Positions 1 through 10,390 of a DNA stretch of 64,000 bases are shown piece by piece. A program made the translations under genes and the position numbers. The notes under the pieces were generated by a model. The model made no database searches. It worked only from the letters and a program-made list of their open reading frames with translations, and was not told the DNA's origin. Every line of letters begins with the position of its first letter. Position 1 is the first letter of the stretch. Source of the stretch: Mauremys mutica (taxonomy: Eukaryota; Chordata; Testudines; Geoemydidae); contig NC_059073.1 of NCBI RefSeq assembly GCF_020497125.1, positions 13,537,225 to 13,601,224 on the forward strand. The letters are read 5' to 3'.

Positions 1-414
1 GCCCTTTTAAGTCCCAAAATTATTTTTAGGCAAAACAGATGAGGCTCGGCACTCTAAAATATTCCAGGTGACCCTGAAATTGTTGGGTATTTTATATCTC
101 TGTTATTAAGAGGAAACAGTTTCAGCCTCAGGTCCAAAAGAAGTATCTGTACTACCCAGTGGGATAGCCCATCAGCTCAAAAAAGTGTCACAGGTATCAA
201 AAGAGGAGACCAAAACCTCCACCTACTTCACCTCTCCTACCTCAAGATTATTTTCAGCTTCCAAGCAGTCTTTTTGATTATTTGGTGCAGTGCAGCAAAC
301 CATTCCTAGAGATCTCCCTTTGGCAGCATGTTGTCCCACTTCCTACATGCTTGTACCCACATTACATCAGATTGGTGGGGTCTGAGGACAGTGGAACTGG
401 GATATACTCTGCAA
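1..414 (+). mobile_element. DIRS retrotransposon fragment (Gag C-terminus to region before RT)
   Basis: This is a degenerate piece of a DIRS element that probably begins before the window. Translated fragments resemble the Gag C-terminal tail of the fuller copy near 31080-31280 (a leucine/threonine segment followed by FQPQVQ, compared with FRPQPH there). Positions 345-405 resemble the stretch just before RT in two other copies (around 4035-4075 and 31420-31450), sharing GTGGAAYTGGGA. The similarity stops at about 414, exactly where a DIRS terminal repeat starts, so a second DIRS element appears to have inserted here. No open frame survives. Confidence 0.6.
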
Positions 415-667
415 TTCTTCAAGTGCTTGCACATGTCCATCCCACTGTAAGTATGTGTGTGTGCCTCATGCACAGTTGTTAGAGAACTTTTTCTCTGTGG
501 TATCCCTCGGGGCAGTGCAAGTGCCTTCTGTCACCACATGCCACTGTATGCTGGTATAAGAGTTAAGAGTGTGAAGCCACCTCTGACCTCCCTCAGTTCC
601 TGCTTACTGCATGTGACAGTTGTCAGAGCAATCTCAGACTTGTCATAAGTGCTTCCCTCGCTTCTTT

Positions 668-697
668 TATATATATCTATATCTATATATCTATATC
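668..697. repeat. AT-rich simple repeat (TATATC-like)
   Basis: A short run of TATATATCTATATCTATATAT lying in the leader of the DIRS copy, where the fuller copy also has AT-rich leader sequence (28850-28890). Confidence 0.7.
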
Positions 698-820
698 CTG
701 TTATTGTTAGGAATTAGTTAGTGAAGTTTGTTTGTTTTTAGCTTGTTTAAATGATAGATTTCAGTCTTAGGTCTTTTTGGACCAGTTTTTCATCTTTCAG
801 TACTGGGATTGGTACTGGAA

Positions 821-1845
821 CGATGCTATGCCCACCAGGTGTTCAGTCCTGCTGGACTTGTGGTAAGCCTATGCCAGTCAGTGACCCCACACCTGGCCTG
901 CTTGAAATGTTGGGGAGAATCCCCCCGTAAGTGACAAATGTCACAGTTGTAAGGGATTTAAGCTCCACTCAAAGAAAGAGTTGTGAGGCTCAAATGTTCA
1001 CTCACGGAGCACCCCAAGTATATTGATGCCGGTACGGAGCACTTTGGAGATATCTGCAGCTCCTTGGTCCCATTCTAAGAAAAGGATTAGAGGCATTAGT
1101 CTGTGTCCCATCCAAGACAGAGGGCATAACCTTCATCAGAGAGTTGGAGACCATGAGTCATGTGATAGTCAAAGCACTGGCCTCCTTCTAAGGGGCTATG
1201 GCCCCCTCGGGGGTGGATCCCAGGCCCATATCAGTGTCTTTTATAGACACCATGAAGTGTACCACTTCCCACTTAGCCCTCCCTACAGTCATCAAGATTG
1301 CTCTGGGGGCATTGGCACCAAAAGCATCATTCTCTAGTACCTGGTACTGAGCAGCCAAAAGTCACTTCGGTGACTTCCCCACCACAAGTTATGGAACAGG
1401 CACCACCTGTGAATACTGTGGCATACTCTTCCTTGTTGCCAGACAAGGCTGTTGACAGTCAGGTAGAGGAGATGCATGAAAGCTCTTGTGAATTTATCAA
1501 CACTCTGGTATCGATGGCCCCTCTTAGGTGGTTCTGTGATTAATGAAGCCATTACAGAGACAGTTAAGGGCAGTGGCACACATCATTCTCCTTCCCCTCC
1601 ACAGCAAAGTGAGCTGAAATGAGGTACTACATACCCTCTGAGGGTTATGAAAATATTTACTCTAGCCCTCCCCCAGGTTTCTTGATGGTCATAGCTCTTA
1701 GTGAATGTGAGGTACAAGGACACCAAGCATTGACACTGAAGGGCAAAGATTTGAGAAGGCTGGACTTGTTTGGAAAGAAATTTTATTGTATAGGAAATCT
1801 GCAACTCAGGATTCCAAACCAACAGGCACGCCTGAGCTTCTAGGA
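821..1845 (+). pseudogene. DIRS Gag relic, N-terminal and middle parts
   Basis: DIRS Gag is the structural protein of the element. Positions 830-960 correspond to the Cys/His-rich N-terminal motif of the copy at 28944 (CLAC...CQKPMP...DPH...C in the fuller copy). Positions 1619-1840 give RYYIPSEGYENIYSSPPP and later LDLFGKKFYCIGNLQLRIPN, which align with GYEYLYTHPPP and MDLLGRKIYSAGGLQLRVAN in the fuller copy (30590-30780). The part between is poorly alignable by eye. The frame is broken several times, and the hAT at 1883 separates this part from its C-terminal continuation at 3463-3715. Confidence 0.6.
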
Positions 1846-1882
1846 CTTCATTCTTTGGGAGAAAGTTATAAAATTTAAAGTA

Positions 1883-3462
1883 GGGTTGTCAAGTGATTAA
1901 TTGCGATTAATCGCGCTGTTAAAACAATAAAAGAACACCATTTATTTAAATATTTTTGGATGTTTTCTACATTTTCAAATATATTGATTTCAGTTACAAC
2001 ACAGAATACAAAGTGTACAGTGCTCACTTTATATTTATTTTGATTACAAATATTTGTACTGTAAAAAACAAAAGTAGTAGTATTTTTCAATTCACCTAAT
2101 ATGAGTACTGTAGTGCAGTCTCTTTATCATGAAAGTTGAACTTACAAATGTAGAATTATGTACAAAAAAATGCACTCAAAGACAAAACAATGTAAAACTT
2201 CAGAGCCTAGAAGTCCAATCAGTCTTACATCTTGTTCGGCCAATCGCTCAGACAAACAAGTTTGTTTACATTTGCAGAAGATAATGCTGCCTGTTTCTTG
2301 TTTACAATGTCACCTGAAAGTGAGAACAGGCATTTGAATGACATTGTTGTAGCCGGTGTTGCAAGATATTTACATGCCAGATGTGCTAAAGATTCATATG
2401 TCCCTTGATACTTCAGCCATCATTCCAGAGTACATGCATCCATGCTGATGACAGGTTCTGTTCAATAACTATCCAAAGCAGTGCAGACCGACGCATGTTC
2501 ATTTTCATCATCTGAGTCAGATGCCACCAACAGAAGGTTGATTTTTTTTTTGGTGGTTTGGGGTCTGTAGTTTCTGCATCAGAGTGTTGCTCTTTTAAGA
2601 CTTCTGAAAGCATGTTTCACATCTTGTTCCTCTCAGATTTTGGAAGGCACTTCAGATTCTTAAATATTGGGTCAAGTGCTGTAGCTATCTTTAGAAAACT
2701 TACATTGGTACCTTCTTTGCATTTCATCAAATTTGCAGTGAAAGTGTTCTTAAAACGAACGTGTGCTGGGTCATCATCCGAGACTGCTATAGCATGAAAT
2801 ATATGGCAGAATGAGGGTAAAACAGAGCAGCAGACATACAATTCTCCCCCAAGGAGTTCAGTCACAAATTTAATTAATGCATTATTTTTTTAATGAGCAT
2901 CATCAGCATGGAAGCATGTCCTCTGGAATGGTGGTTGAAGCATGAAGGGACATATGAATGCCTGTTCTCACTTTCAGGTAACATTCTCATTAAGAAGTGG
3001 GCAGCATTATGTCCTGTAAATGTAAACAAACAAATCACAATTAATCGTGATAATGATTGTCTTAGCGGTTGGCTGAACAAGAAGTAGGACTGAGTGGACT
3101 TGTAGGCTCCACAGTTTTACAGTGTTTTGTTTTTGAGTGCGGTTATGTAACAAAAAAGCCTACATTTGTAAGTTGCACTTTCATGATAAAGAGATTGCAC
3201 TACAGTATTTGTATGAGGTGACTTGGAAAATACTATTTTTTATCAATTTCATAGTGCAAATATTTGTAATAAAATAATATAAAGTGAGCACTGCAAACTT
3301 TGTATTCTGTGTTGTAATTGAAATGAATATATTTGAAAATGTAGAAAAACATCTAAAACTATTTAATAAATTTTAATTGGTATTCTGTTGTTTAACAGTG
3401 CAATTAATCGTGATTTTTTTGAGTTAATCCCGTTAGTTAACTGCGATTAATCGACACCCCTA
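1883..3462 (-). mobile_element. Fold-back hAT transposon with two copies of the same end
   Basis: Bounded by an exact 8-bp target duplication ATTTAAAG (1875-1882 and 3463-3470), the size typical of hAT. Terminal inverted repeats are TAGGGTTGTCAAGTGATTAA at the left and, reading inward from the right, TAGGGGTGTCGATTAATCGC. The similarity runs far beyond the termini: 1883-2450 read on the minus strand matches about 2893-3462 read on the plus strand, so both ends are the same (transposase 3') end of the parent element. The right arm lacks a segment of about 60 bp present in the left arm. The middle (2413-2865, minus) carries a transposase fragment. Confidence 0.85.
2413..2865 (-). pseudogene. 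hAT transposase C-terminal fragment
   Basis: The minus-strand translation contains FLKIATALDPIFKNLKCL, which resembles the ALDPRFK motif near the C-terminal dimerisation region of Ac/ZBED-type hAT transposases, followed by a Lys/Glu/Ser-rich linker (KEQHSDAETTDPKPPKKK). One in-frame stop at about 2617-2619 divides it, with both halves in the same frame. The N-terminal BED finger and the catalytic core are absent. It would have cut and pasted the element; this copy cannot. Confidence 0.7.
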
Positions 3463-4936
3463 ATTTAAAGACAAGTTACCAGAGTACTGTAGGCAAGAAT
3501 TTGCGGTAATAGTGGATGAGGGCAAGCTAGTTGCCAGAACTGCTTTCCAGGACAATTCAGATGGCTCTCACACGACACCTTGAAGCAGGGCATCAGCCAT
3601 TTCTATGAAAAGGTATTCATGGCAATCACCTGGGTTTCCACAGAAGTCCTGCAGACCACCCAGGACCTCCCTTTTGAAGGTCCCTCTTTGTTTTCAGATA
3701 TGATGGACAAATGGGGTCCATAGCCTAAAAGATTCTACTGTGACATTAAACCTCTTGGAATCTGTACTCCAGCAGCAGAGGAAACAATTCTGTCCTCATC
3801 TGCCACACAGACATCAGGGTTTTGCTCCCCAGTCTCAAGATCTGCTGAGGAGAAAGGGCAGAGGCGATAGTACACAACATCCTCAATTATTAGTGAGCTC
3901 ATCCAGTCCAGCTGTCTTGTCCAGACATTCTGATGCAGTGATCGAGGGTAATGGATCAGTTCCTGTAGTTTCATCTCTTTCCCACCTTTTGTTTACAAAT
4001 CTCTTATTCCACTTCCTAAGTGCTTGGGCCTGAGTTGCATCAGATCGGTGGGTCTTAAACACAGTGGAACTGGGACGTGTCCTCCAGTTCATTTCTTCTA
4101 CTCCTTCTCACTCCCCTTCCCTGTCCTTCCTCAGGGATGACTCTCATGAGATCATCCTTCAGTACAAGGTCCAGTTGCTTCTTCTGGCAGGGCCTGTTAG
4201 GACTCCGGGGGAAGGCTTCTGTTCCCACTAATTACTTATCCCCAAAGCAAGAGGAGGTATGACTAGCCTATTCAGCTTTCCTCCCACATAAAGTAGGAAG
4301 GAACTTGTTAATTCTAACAGACAACTCTGCAACTGTGTTTTATGTAAACGGAGGAATGTGATCGACCCAGCTATCCCACAAGGCAATTTGCCTCTGAGAC
4401 TTTTGTGTAACAATTCAATTAATTTCCCGTCTGCTTACCTTCCAGGGAAGCACAACACATAGGCAGATCAACTGAGCAGGACCTTCTCTGAACACCATGA
4501 GTGATCGTCATGCTTAGACATGGCCAGATTGATCTTTCAGCTCTGAGGGACTATCTAAGTGGATCTGTTTGCAATAAAGTCCAACAGAAAATGCCATTGG
4601 TTTTGTTTCCAGAGAGGTCCCAGCCCAGGCTTATTTAAATATGCTTTTCTGCTACCCTGAAGGACTCACTCCTCTTTGCCTTCCCTCTGATTCCCTTGCT
4701 GCCTGTTCATAGTTAAACAGACCATGCTCATGTCATCCTTCTAGCACTGATGTCAAAGTCGCTGCTACTAACTTTATCAGTCAAGCTTCAACTGTCCCAC
4801 TGGATCCAGACATGTTTTCTCAGGACCACAGGTGCCTGCTGCATCCCAGTCTGCAATCCTAGGCCTGATGGTATGAGTGCTTCATGGTTAATGCCTTTGG
4901 CAAGATCTTGTTCTAAGGATGTTCAGAAAGTGCTTC
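3463..4936 (+). pseudogene. DIRS relic: Gag C-terminus, RT start, RNase H
   Basis: Continuation of the DIRS copy after the hAT. Positions 3500-3715 match the Gag helical region of the fuller copy (CAGGACYT...CCCTTYGAAGG...TTTTCAGA). Positions 4030-4260 match the region before RT and the start of RT (the analogue of FLIPKAKGG). The text then jumps to RNase H: 4318-4345 reads TDNSATVFYVN and 4430-4490 reads YLPGKHNT...ADQLSRTF with breaks. The RT active-site region is missing, so an internal deletion of most of RT is inferred. Ends at the LTR target duplication GCTTC. Confidence 0.6.
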
Positions 4937-6088
4937 TGTAACCGTGCCTTCTGGACGTCACAATTGAGAGTGCCAAATTAAGGACAAACTGCTGCAAAAT
5001 AGGGCAGATACACCCCAAGGCTGGTGGCTAATCCTCCATAGGATAGACCAAACCAGGAACAAAGTAAATTCCTGTTTCACCACACTGGCTAACAAGAAGT
5101 CATAAAAGCAGTTCCCTTCTGTATTCTGGTCCTTGTATTACACCCCCCCAAGCACTGGATTTAAAGATGAGTGGTTCTTTACAACCAGTCTCATCAAATA
5201 AAAGGTTCTTGTGATCCCAAAGGACCAGTCACACACGTAGGTCAATATATAACTTAGATCTTACCCCAAAATCACGCTGATTCCAATCCATGAGTAGCTA
5301 AAATTGGAAGGTTTATTCATAGAAAGAAAGAAAGGTGAGAGAGAAAATTGATTAAAGGAATCAAATAATACAATAAATGCAAAGTTCTTGGTTTAGGCTT
5401 GTTGCAGTGATGGAATAAACTGCTGGTTTAAGTCAAGTCTCTGGTTGCTTCCGAATCAGTGGAAGGACCTCAGTCCATTGGCTAAAATGCTCCCATTAGT
5501 ATAATCCATAGTCCGGAGGTTTGGGTAAGAAAGAGGCTAGAGCAGGAAAGAGGCAAAATGGAGGAGTTTCCAGGGCCTTTTATATCTTCTGCCATGTGGA
5601 GGGAATCCCATTGTTCATACCTTGGAAAAGTACAGTAACAAGATGGGGTTTGGAGTCACATGGACAAGTCACATTTCCATGCATTTCACCAAGTCATTGC
5701 AGGAAATCATTACCTATGCCCCAAAAAACAGGTTTGCAGGACAGTCCATACAGTGTAGATAGGCATGTCTCATGGTCCATTGTCAGTTAAGTGAAGCATG
5801 TTTCTTGATGAGCCACTTAATTTGAATAGTCCCGCAAAGATGTGCAGGCTAACTACTTTGTGGGCATTACCCCAGGAGCAAACATTTGAAATATAGGTAT
5901 ACCGCAAATACTCATAACTTCAAATACAAAAATGATACATGCATACAGATAGCATAATCGTAACCAGCAAATCATAACCTTTTCATAGACACCTCCCTTG
6001 ACAACCTTTGTACAAGACTTGTTGCAAATATATAACAGTGGTTGCAACAATGGTCCATATGGTCATATTTTAATCAGATAACATCACA
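4937..6088 (-). mobile_element. Solo LTR, antisense, with 5-bp target duplication
   Basis: Read on the minus strand, this 1152-bp unit starts TGTGATGTTATC and ends GGTTACA, the TG...CA ends of an LTR. It is flanked by the 5-bp duplication GCTTC (4932-4936 and 6089-6093). A TATA-like box ATATAAAAGG lies on the minus strand at 5576-5585 and an AATAAA signal at 5312-5317, about 265 bases downstream. No internal retroviral or Gypsy-type genes are present, so it is a solo LTR left by recombination between two LTRs. I recognise it as a turtle LTR type but cannot name the family or decide between endogenous retrovirus and Gypsy. Confidence 0.8.
5576..5585 (-). promoter_or_regulatory. TATA-like box of the solo LTR
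   Basis: ATATAAAAGG on the minus strand, placed mid-LTR with an AATAAA signal downstream (5312-5317), the usual U3/R arrangement. Activity is unknown. Confidence 0.5.
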
Positions 6089-6093
6089 GCTTC

Positions 6094-6367
6094 TGAATAA
6101 TAGACAAGAAGGACAAGAAGCAATGGGCTTAAATTGCAGCAAGGGCAGTTTAGGGTGGACATTAGGAAAATCTTCCTGTCAGGATGGTTAAGCACTGGAA
6201 TACATTGCTTAGGGAGGTTGTGGAATCTCTGTCACTGAAGATTTTTAAGAGCAGGTTAGACAAACACTTGTCAGGGATGGTCTAGATAATACTTCAGTCC
6301 CCTGCACTCAAGGCAGGACTGACTAGAAGACCTCTCAACGTCCTTTCCAATCCTGCGATTCTATGAA
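6094..6367 (+). mobile_element. CR1 LINE 3' end fragment
   Basis: Short 5'-truncated CR1 copy. It contains the coding analogue of FRVDIRKIFLS...WNTLLREVVESLSLKIFKSRLDKHLSG found in CR1 ORF2 C-termini, followed by the 3' UTR and the typical end CCTTTCCAATCCTGCGATTCTATGA. It sits directly beside the right target duplication of the solo LTR, so it landed in the DIRS copy at or near that junction. Confidence 0.75.
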
Positions 6368-6587
6368 AACCCTCAGCTAGAGGCACTTAGCTGGCTAAAT
6401 TGAAGTGTTTCTCCATTTTGTCCCATCAGAAGGGCATATTCCCAATGCACCCTTGAACTGAACTATCTTCTATACTTTAAAACTACAAAGTTTGGCAATT
6501 AGCTCTATAAAAGTCCATTCTTCGGTGGAGAGTAGATCTTTTATTTAACTCCATCATTACCAGATTCCCAAAGGGGTTGGTCAAATT

Positions 6588-7713
6588 ATCATAGAATCAT
6601 AGAATATCAGAGTTGGAAGGGACCTCAGGAAGTCATCTAGTCCAACCCCCTGCTCAAAGTAGGACCAATTCCCAACTAAATCATCCCAGCCAGGGCTTTG
6701 TCAAGCCTGACTTTAAAAACCTCTAAGGAAGGAGATTCCACCATCTCTCTAGGTAACCGATTCCAGTGCTTCACCACTCTCTGAGTGAAAAAGTTTTTCC
6801 TAATATCCAACCTAAACCTCCCCCTCTGCAACTTGAGACCATTACTCCTTCTTCTGTCATCAGGTACCACTGAGAACAGTCTAGATCCATCCTCTTTGGA
6901 ACCCCCTTTCAGGTAGTTGAAAGCAGCTATCAAATCCCCCCTCATTCTTCTCTTCTGCAGACTAAACAATCCCAGTTCCCTCAGCCTCTCCTCATAAGTC
7001 ATGTGCTCCAGCCCTCTAATCATTTTTGTTGCCCTCCGCTGGACTCTTTCCAATTTTTCCACATCCTTCTTGTAGTGTGGGGCCCAAAACTGGACACAGT
7101 ACTCTAGATGAGGCCTCACCAATGTTTACTAGAGGGGAATGATCACGTCCCTCAATCTGCTGGCAATGCCCCTACTTATACAGCCCAAAATGCCGTTAGC
7201 CTTCTTGGCAACAAGGGCACACTGTTGACTCATATCCAGCTGCTTGTCCACTGTATCCCCGAGGTCCTTTTCTGCAGAACTGCTTCCTAGCCATTCGGTC
7301 CCTAGTCTGTAACAGTGAATGGGATTCTTCCGTCCTAAGCACAGGACTCTGCACTTGTCCTTGTTGAACCTCATCAGGTTTCTTTTGGCCCAATCCTCTA
7401 ATTTGTCTAGGTCCCTCTGTATCCTATCCCTACCCTCCAGCGTATCTACCACTCCTCGCAGTTCAGTGTCATCTGCAGACTTGCTGAGAGTGCAGTCCAT
7501 GCCATCCTCCAGATCATGAATGAAGATATTGAACAAAACCGTCCCCAAGACCGACCCTTGGAACACTCCACTTGAAATCGGCTGCCAACTAGACATGGAG
7601 CCGTTGATCACTACCCATTGAGCCTGACGATCTAGCCAGCTTTCTATCCACCTTATAGTCCAATCATCCAGCCCATACTTCTTTAACTTGCTGGCAAGAA
7701 TACTGTGGGAGAC
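6588..7713 (-). mobile_element. CR1 LINE, antisense, 5'-truncated
   Basis: On the plus strand it begins with the reversed CR1 tail (ATCATAGAATCATAGAATAT) and ends about 7713 (GTGGGAGAC), where the DIRS recombinase text resumes. It is near-identical in family to the CR1 at 10627-11758. It carries the C-terminal half of ORF2 (described separately). No clear target duplication is seen. Confidence 0.85.
6676..7611 (-). pseudogene. CR1 ORF2 reverse transcriptase, C-terminal half, interrupted
   Basis: ORF2 of CR1 is an endonuclease/reverse transcriptase. This part starts with VFQGSVLGTVLFNIFIHDLED and has an altered active-site region (SADDTELRG where the better copy has FADDTKLGG). It then runs through the thumb region to the end [10 protein letters not shown]. 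Two consecutive in-frame stops (TAG TAA on the minus strand, 7123-7128) replace the Tyr-Ser of the sister copy at 10742-11677 ([16 protein letters not shown]). N-terminal endonuclease and early RT motifs are absent because of 5' truncation. Confidence 0.8.
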
Positions 7714-8216
7714 GGTACATGTGCAAGATCCTATCCCTCCTTGGGATCTGAACTTGGTCTTAGCAAAGTTGATGGGACTGCCATTTGAACCCCTTGCAAC
7801 TTGCTGTCTGCTCCACCTCTGTATGAGGGTAGGGTTTTACCTTAGCCAGAAAGGTGGGTGAGTTGAGAAGTCTAGTGTCAGAGGCTCCTTATATAATTTG
7901 TTATAAGAATAAAGTTTAACTCCATCCTCACCCAAAATTTTTTGCAAAGGTAGTCTCTAATTTTCATGTTAAACAAGCAATCTATTTGCCGATGTTCTTC
8001 CTGAAACCCCATGCACATAGAGATGAGGACAGACTTCAGTTGTTGTATGTGAGCAGGACTTTAGATTTCTGTCTGGAGTGTACTCTCTTAGATTCTCCAT
8101 GCAGTTTTTTTTTTTGCAATTGAGGACCGAGCTAAGGGCCAACCAGTTCCCACTGAGAGAATCTCATCCTGGATCTCTTCATGCATTTGTTTGTTACCAA
8201 TTGAACATATATAATA

Positions 8217-8787
8217 ACATAAGAATGGCCATACTAGGTCAGACCAAAGATCCATCTAGCCCAGTATCCTGTTTTCCGACAGTTACTCCAGAGATAATGA
8301 ATAGAACAGGTAATCATCAAGTGATCCTTTCCCTGTCACCTATTCGCAGCTTCTGGCAAATTGAGGCTAGGGACACCATCACTGCCCATCCTGGCTAATA
8401 GCCATTGATGGACCTATCCTCCATGAATTTATCTAGTTCTTTTTTGAACCGTGTTATAGTCTTGGCCTTCACAACATCCTCTGGCAAACAGTTCCACAGG
8501 TTGAGTGTGCATTGCATGAAGAAATACTTCCTATTTTTTGTTTTAAACCTGCCGCCTATTAATTTCATTTGGTGATTCCTGGTTCTTGTGTTATGAGGAG
8601 GAGTAAATAACACTGCCTTATTTACTTTCTCCACACCTGTCATGATTTTATATACCTCTATCATATCCCCCCCCTTAGTTGTCTCTTTTCCAAGCTGAAC
8701 GGTCCCAGTCTTACTCATCTCTCCTTATGCGGAAGCTGTTCCATAGCCCTACTAATTTTTGTTGCCCTTTTCTAACCTTTTCCAATT
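8217..8787 (-). mobile_element. CR1 LINE (second subfamily), antisense, with ~20-bp target duplication
   Basis: Begins with the reverse of the CR1 subfamily end (ACATAAGAATGGCCATACTAGG) and carries the ORF2 C-terminus on the minus strand (8395-8718: [20 protein letters not shown]...[19 protein letters not shown]...[11 protein letters not shown]). It is flanked by a 20-bp direct repeat with three mismatches (8197-8216 and 8788-8807, CCAATTGRMYATATATAATA). The subfamily differs from the copy at 6588 in its 3' UTR and matches those at 52597 and 59770. Severely 5'-truncated. Confidence 0.85.
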
Positions 8788-9015
8788 CCAATTGGCTATA
8801 TATAATATAACCCCTCTTGTTAGAGTATTGGCACATTCTACTAGAGCTCAGGCAACTTGGTCATCTGTCCACACTTTTGCTTGTCATTATGCCATTTTCC
8901 ATCAGTCCAGGGATGGTGCCAATTTAGACAGGTTGTCCTACAATCATTGTTCAGGTAGACTCTGAGCCTACTTCCATGTTTGTCTGGTCGTGAGTCTCGT
9001 TCAATGGAAGGGACG

Positions 9016-9293
9016 TGTCGCATTCTGTCATAGTTACAGGTCTGTATCAAATTGTGAACTCTGTTTTATATTGCCCCGCATTTTGTGTACTAACTGCCAT
9101 TTTGTATTCTCTGTTGAAAGGCCAGTCCATTCCAGACATGGACCTGCCAGGGAGGGGCATGGGACAACCCAGATAGGACTATAAATGTGGGAGCCATCGA
9201 CTTTGAATGAATGAAAAGGCACTCGGTACTCACGCAGCTAATAAAATGCAATGCCTACTCACCTGAGAAATCTGACTCATGACTGAGTCAACA
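9016..9293 (+). mobile_element. LTR-like block, boundaries uncertain
   Basis: A roughly 280-bp stretch with TGTCG at the start, a TATA-like ACTATAAATG (9180-9189), an AATAAA signal (9240-9245) and an end TGAGTCAACA. These are LTR-like in order and spacing. No target duplication was found. It follows directly on the DIRS recombinase remnant. It could instead be non-repeat DNA with chance signals. Confidence 0.35.
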
Positions 9294-10226
9294 TAACAGC
9301 TTTGTGAAAACTTGGAGCTGTTCAGCTGATGATAAACTCTCTGGTCATAGTGTATTCATTCCAAGTAATAAATTAATAGATTGTCAGGGAATATGTCTCC
9401 TCTACACTAAGATAAAAATTGTACACTAACAGGTAGTTTAGACTCAATTTTTTTTGTTCTTTATAAAAGGATACATTTTATTATTTGTTTTTAAATTAAA
9501 TTAAAACAGTTTCATTTGGAGTTGAATATTTCATCAGAAGAGTTTACAAACAATGTTTCAGTTCTAGTACAGGAGAACTAGAGAAGAAAACTAATGAAAT
9601 ACTTCCTATAAACAAAGTGAAACTGCAGATGCAATGTTTTTTCTTTTGCGAACTGAATGAAATGCACGAGGAAACAGAATAATAGTAAAAAGTACATTGA
9701 AAAAATTATTTGTTTTAATAATCTGTTGCTTTTAACAACATAGCTAAGGGAATTTTCTTTAAATATGTGACCATATCCTTTAAAAAAGGGTTAGATCAAC
9801 ATAAAATTGATGAAACATTCAGTATGTGTAAAGCTAGTGAGCAGTCTGAGTCATGCAAATAACTTGGCACCATTTTCTAAAAGTCATGGAGTTCTCTCTG
9901 AGATGTGACGTACTTCTCATTTTAAATGGAATGTTATGTTCAGAAGTTGTCTTAAATATCTGACCTACGTGTGTCCTTCTGATTATCCCTGGAAGTACAA
10001 AAAGTTTCCTGAACTGGGAAAACCCATCTTTATTTGAAACTACTAGTTGTTTAGAAGACTCAGAGATAATAAGCTTGCACTTGTACAGCCCAGCATGTTC
10101 TATATTAGAGTTTAGGTATATTTTGGACATGTTTCTTTGTCTCCCATTGTAAAAGGTGACTTCCATTTCTACGTGCTTATCAACTTAACACTTATTATTT
10201 TAAAAGTTTGTATTTTTGCATACTAG
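9294..10226. other. No recognisable feature
   Basis: AT-rich DNA of about 930 bp. A 110-codon open frame on the minus strand (9834-10166) has no recognisable motif and is probably chance. I see no repeat family here. Confidence 0.4.
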
Positions 10227-10390
10227 GCTCAGAACATCAGTAAATTTGGTGTACAATTGCAAGAGTTTGTGGAGAAATGGAAAGACTTTGGTCAGATTGT
10301 GGGGCAAAGAGACTCATTAATGATAGCATTGCTAGCCACTCAAATTCTCTCTTAGCTTTCAAAAGAAACCTTGAGAACAGAAAATTCATG
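10227..10390 (+). other. Exon-like segment (candidate, possibly pseudo-exon)
   Basis: Preceded by TTTTTGCATACTAG (an acceptor-like AG) and followed by ATG|GTGAGTTTT, a near-consensus splice donor at 10391. The first frame runs 42 codons (AQNISKFGVQLQEFVEKWKD...) and then meets a stop. A second frame is open through to the donor and ends SNSLLAFKRNLENRKFM. No single frame is open throughout, so a real exon would need a frameshift or a different acceptor (for example GCAAG|AG at about 10261). I do not recognise the protein. Low confidence. Confidence 0.2.

Larger units (their letters stand above)
415..8990 (+). mobile_element. Degenerate DIRS retrotransposon, interrupted by five insertions
   Basis: The start (TTCTTCAAGTGCTTGCAC at 415) matches the left terminal repeat of the fuller DIRS copy at 28547. 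In order there follow: terminal repeat and leader (415-820), Gag relic (821-1882 and 3463-3715), the region before RT and the first RT residues (4010-4260), RNase H (4290-4480), and tyrosine recombinase (6368-6587, 7714-8216, 8788-8990). The RT core between about 4260 and 4290 is deleted. Insertions are a hAT (1883-3462), a solo LTR (4937-6088) and CR1 copies (6094-6367, 6588-7713, 8217-8787). The text resumes in register after each. The right terminal repeat was not found. All reading frames are broken. Confidence 0.75.
6368..8990 (+). pseudogene. DIRS tyrosine recombinase relic, split by two CR1 copies
   Basis: Pieces of the tyrosine recombinase (YR) that would integrate the DIRS circle. 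Positions 6545-6587 correspond to HPIVSRFLKGL of the fuller copy. Positions 7718-7850 read PPWDLNLVLAKLMGLPFEPLAT, closely matching 33525-33600 there. Positions 7918-8216 continue with broken frames. Positions 8815-8950 read RVLAHSTRAQATWSSVHTFA, the region with the catalytic His/Arg pair. Here the Arg (HSTR) is kept, whereas the fuller copy has Trp. A segment equal to about 18 residues is deleted just after it. The whole is non-functional. Confidence 0.7.

Noticed and set aside
9834..10166. 110-codon minus-strand frame
   Set aside because: No recognisable domain or splice context. Length is within chance for AT-rich DNA scanned in six frames.
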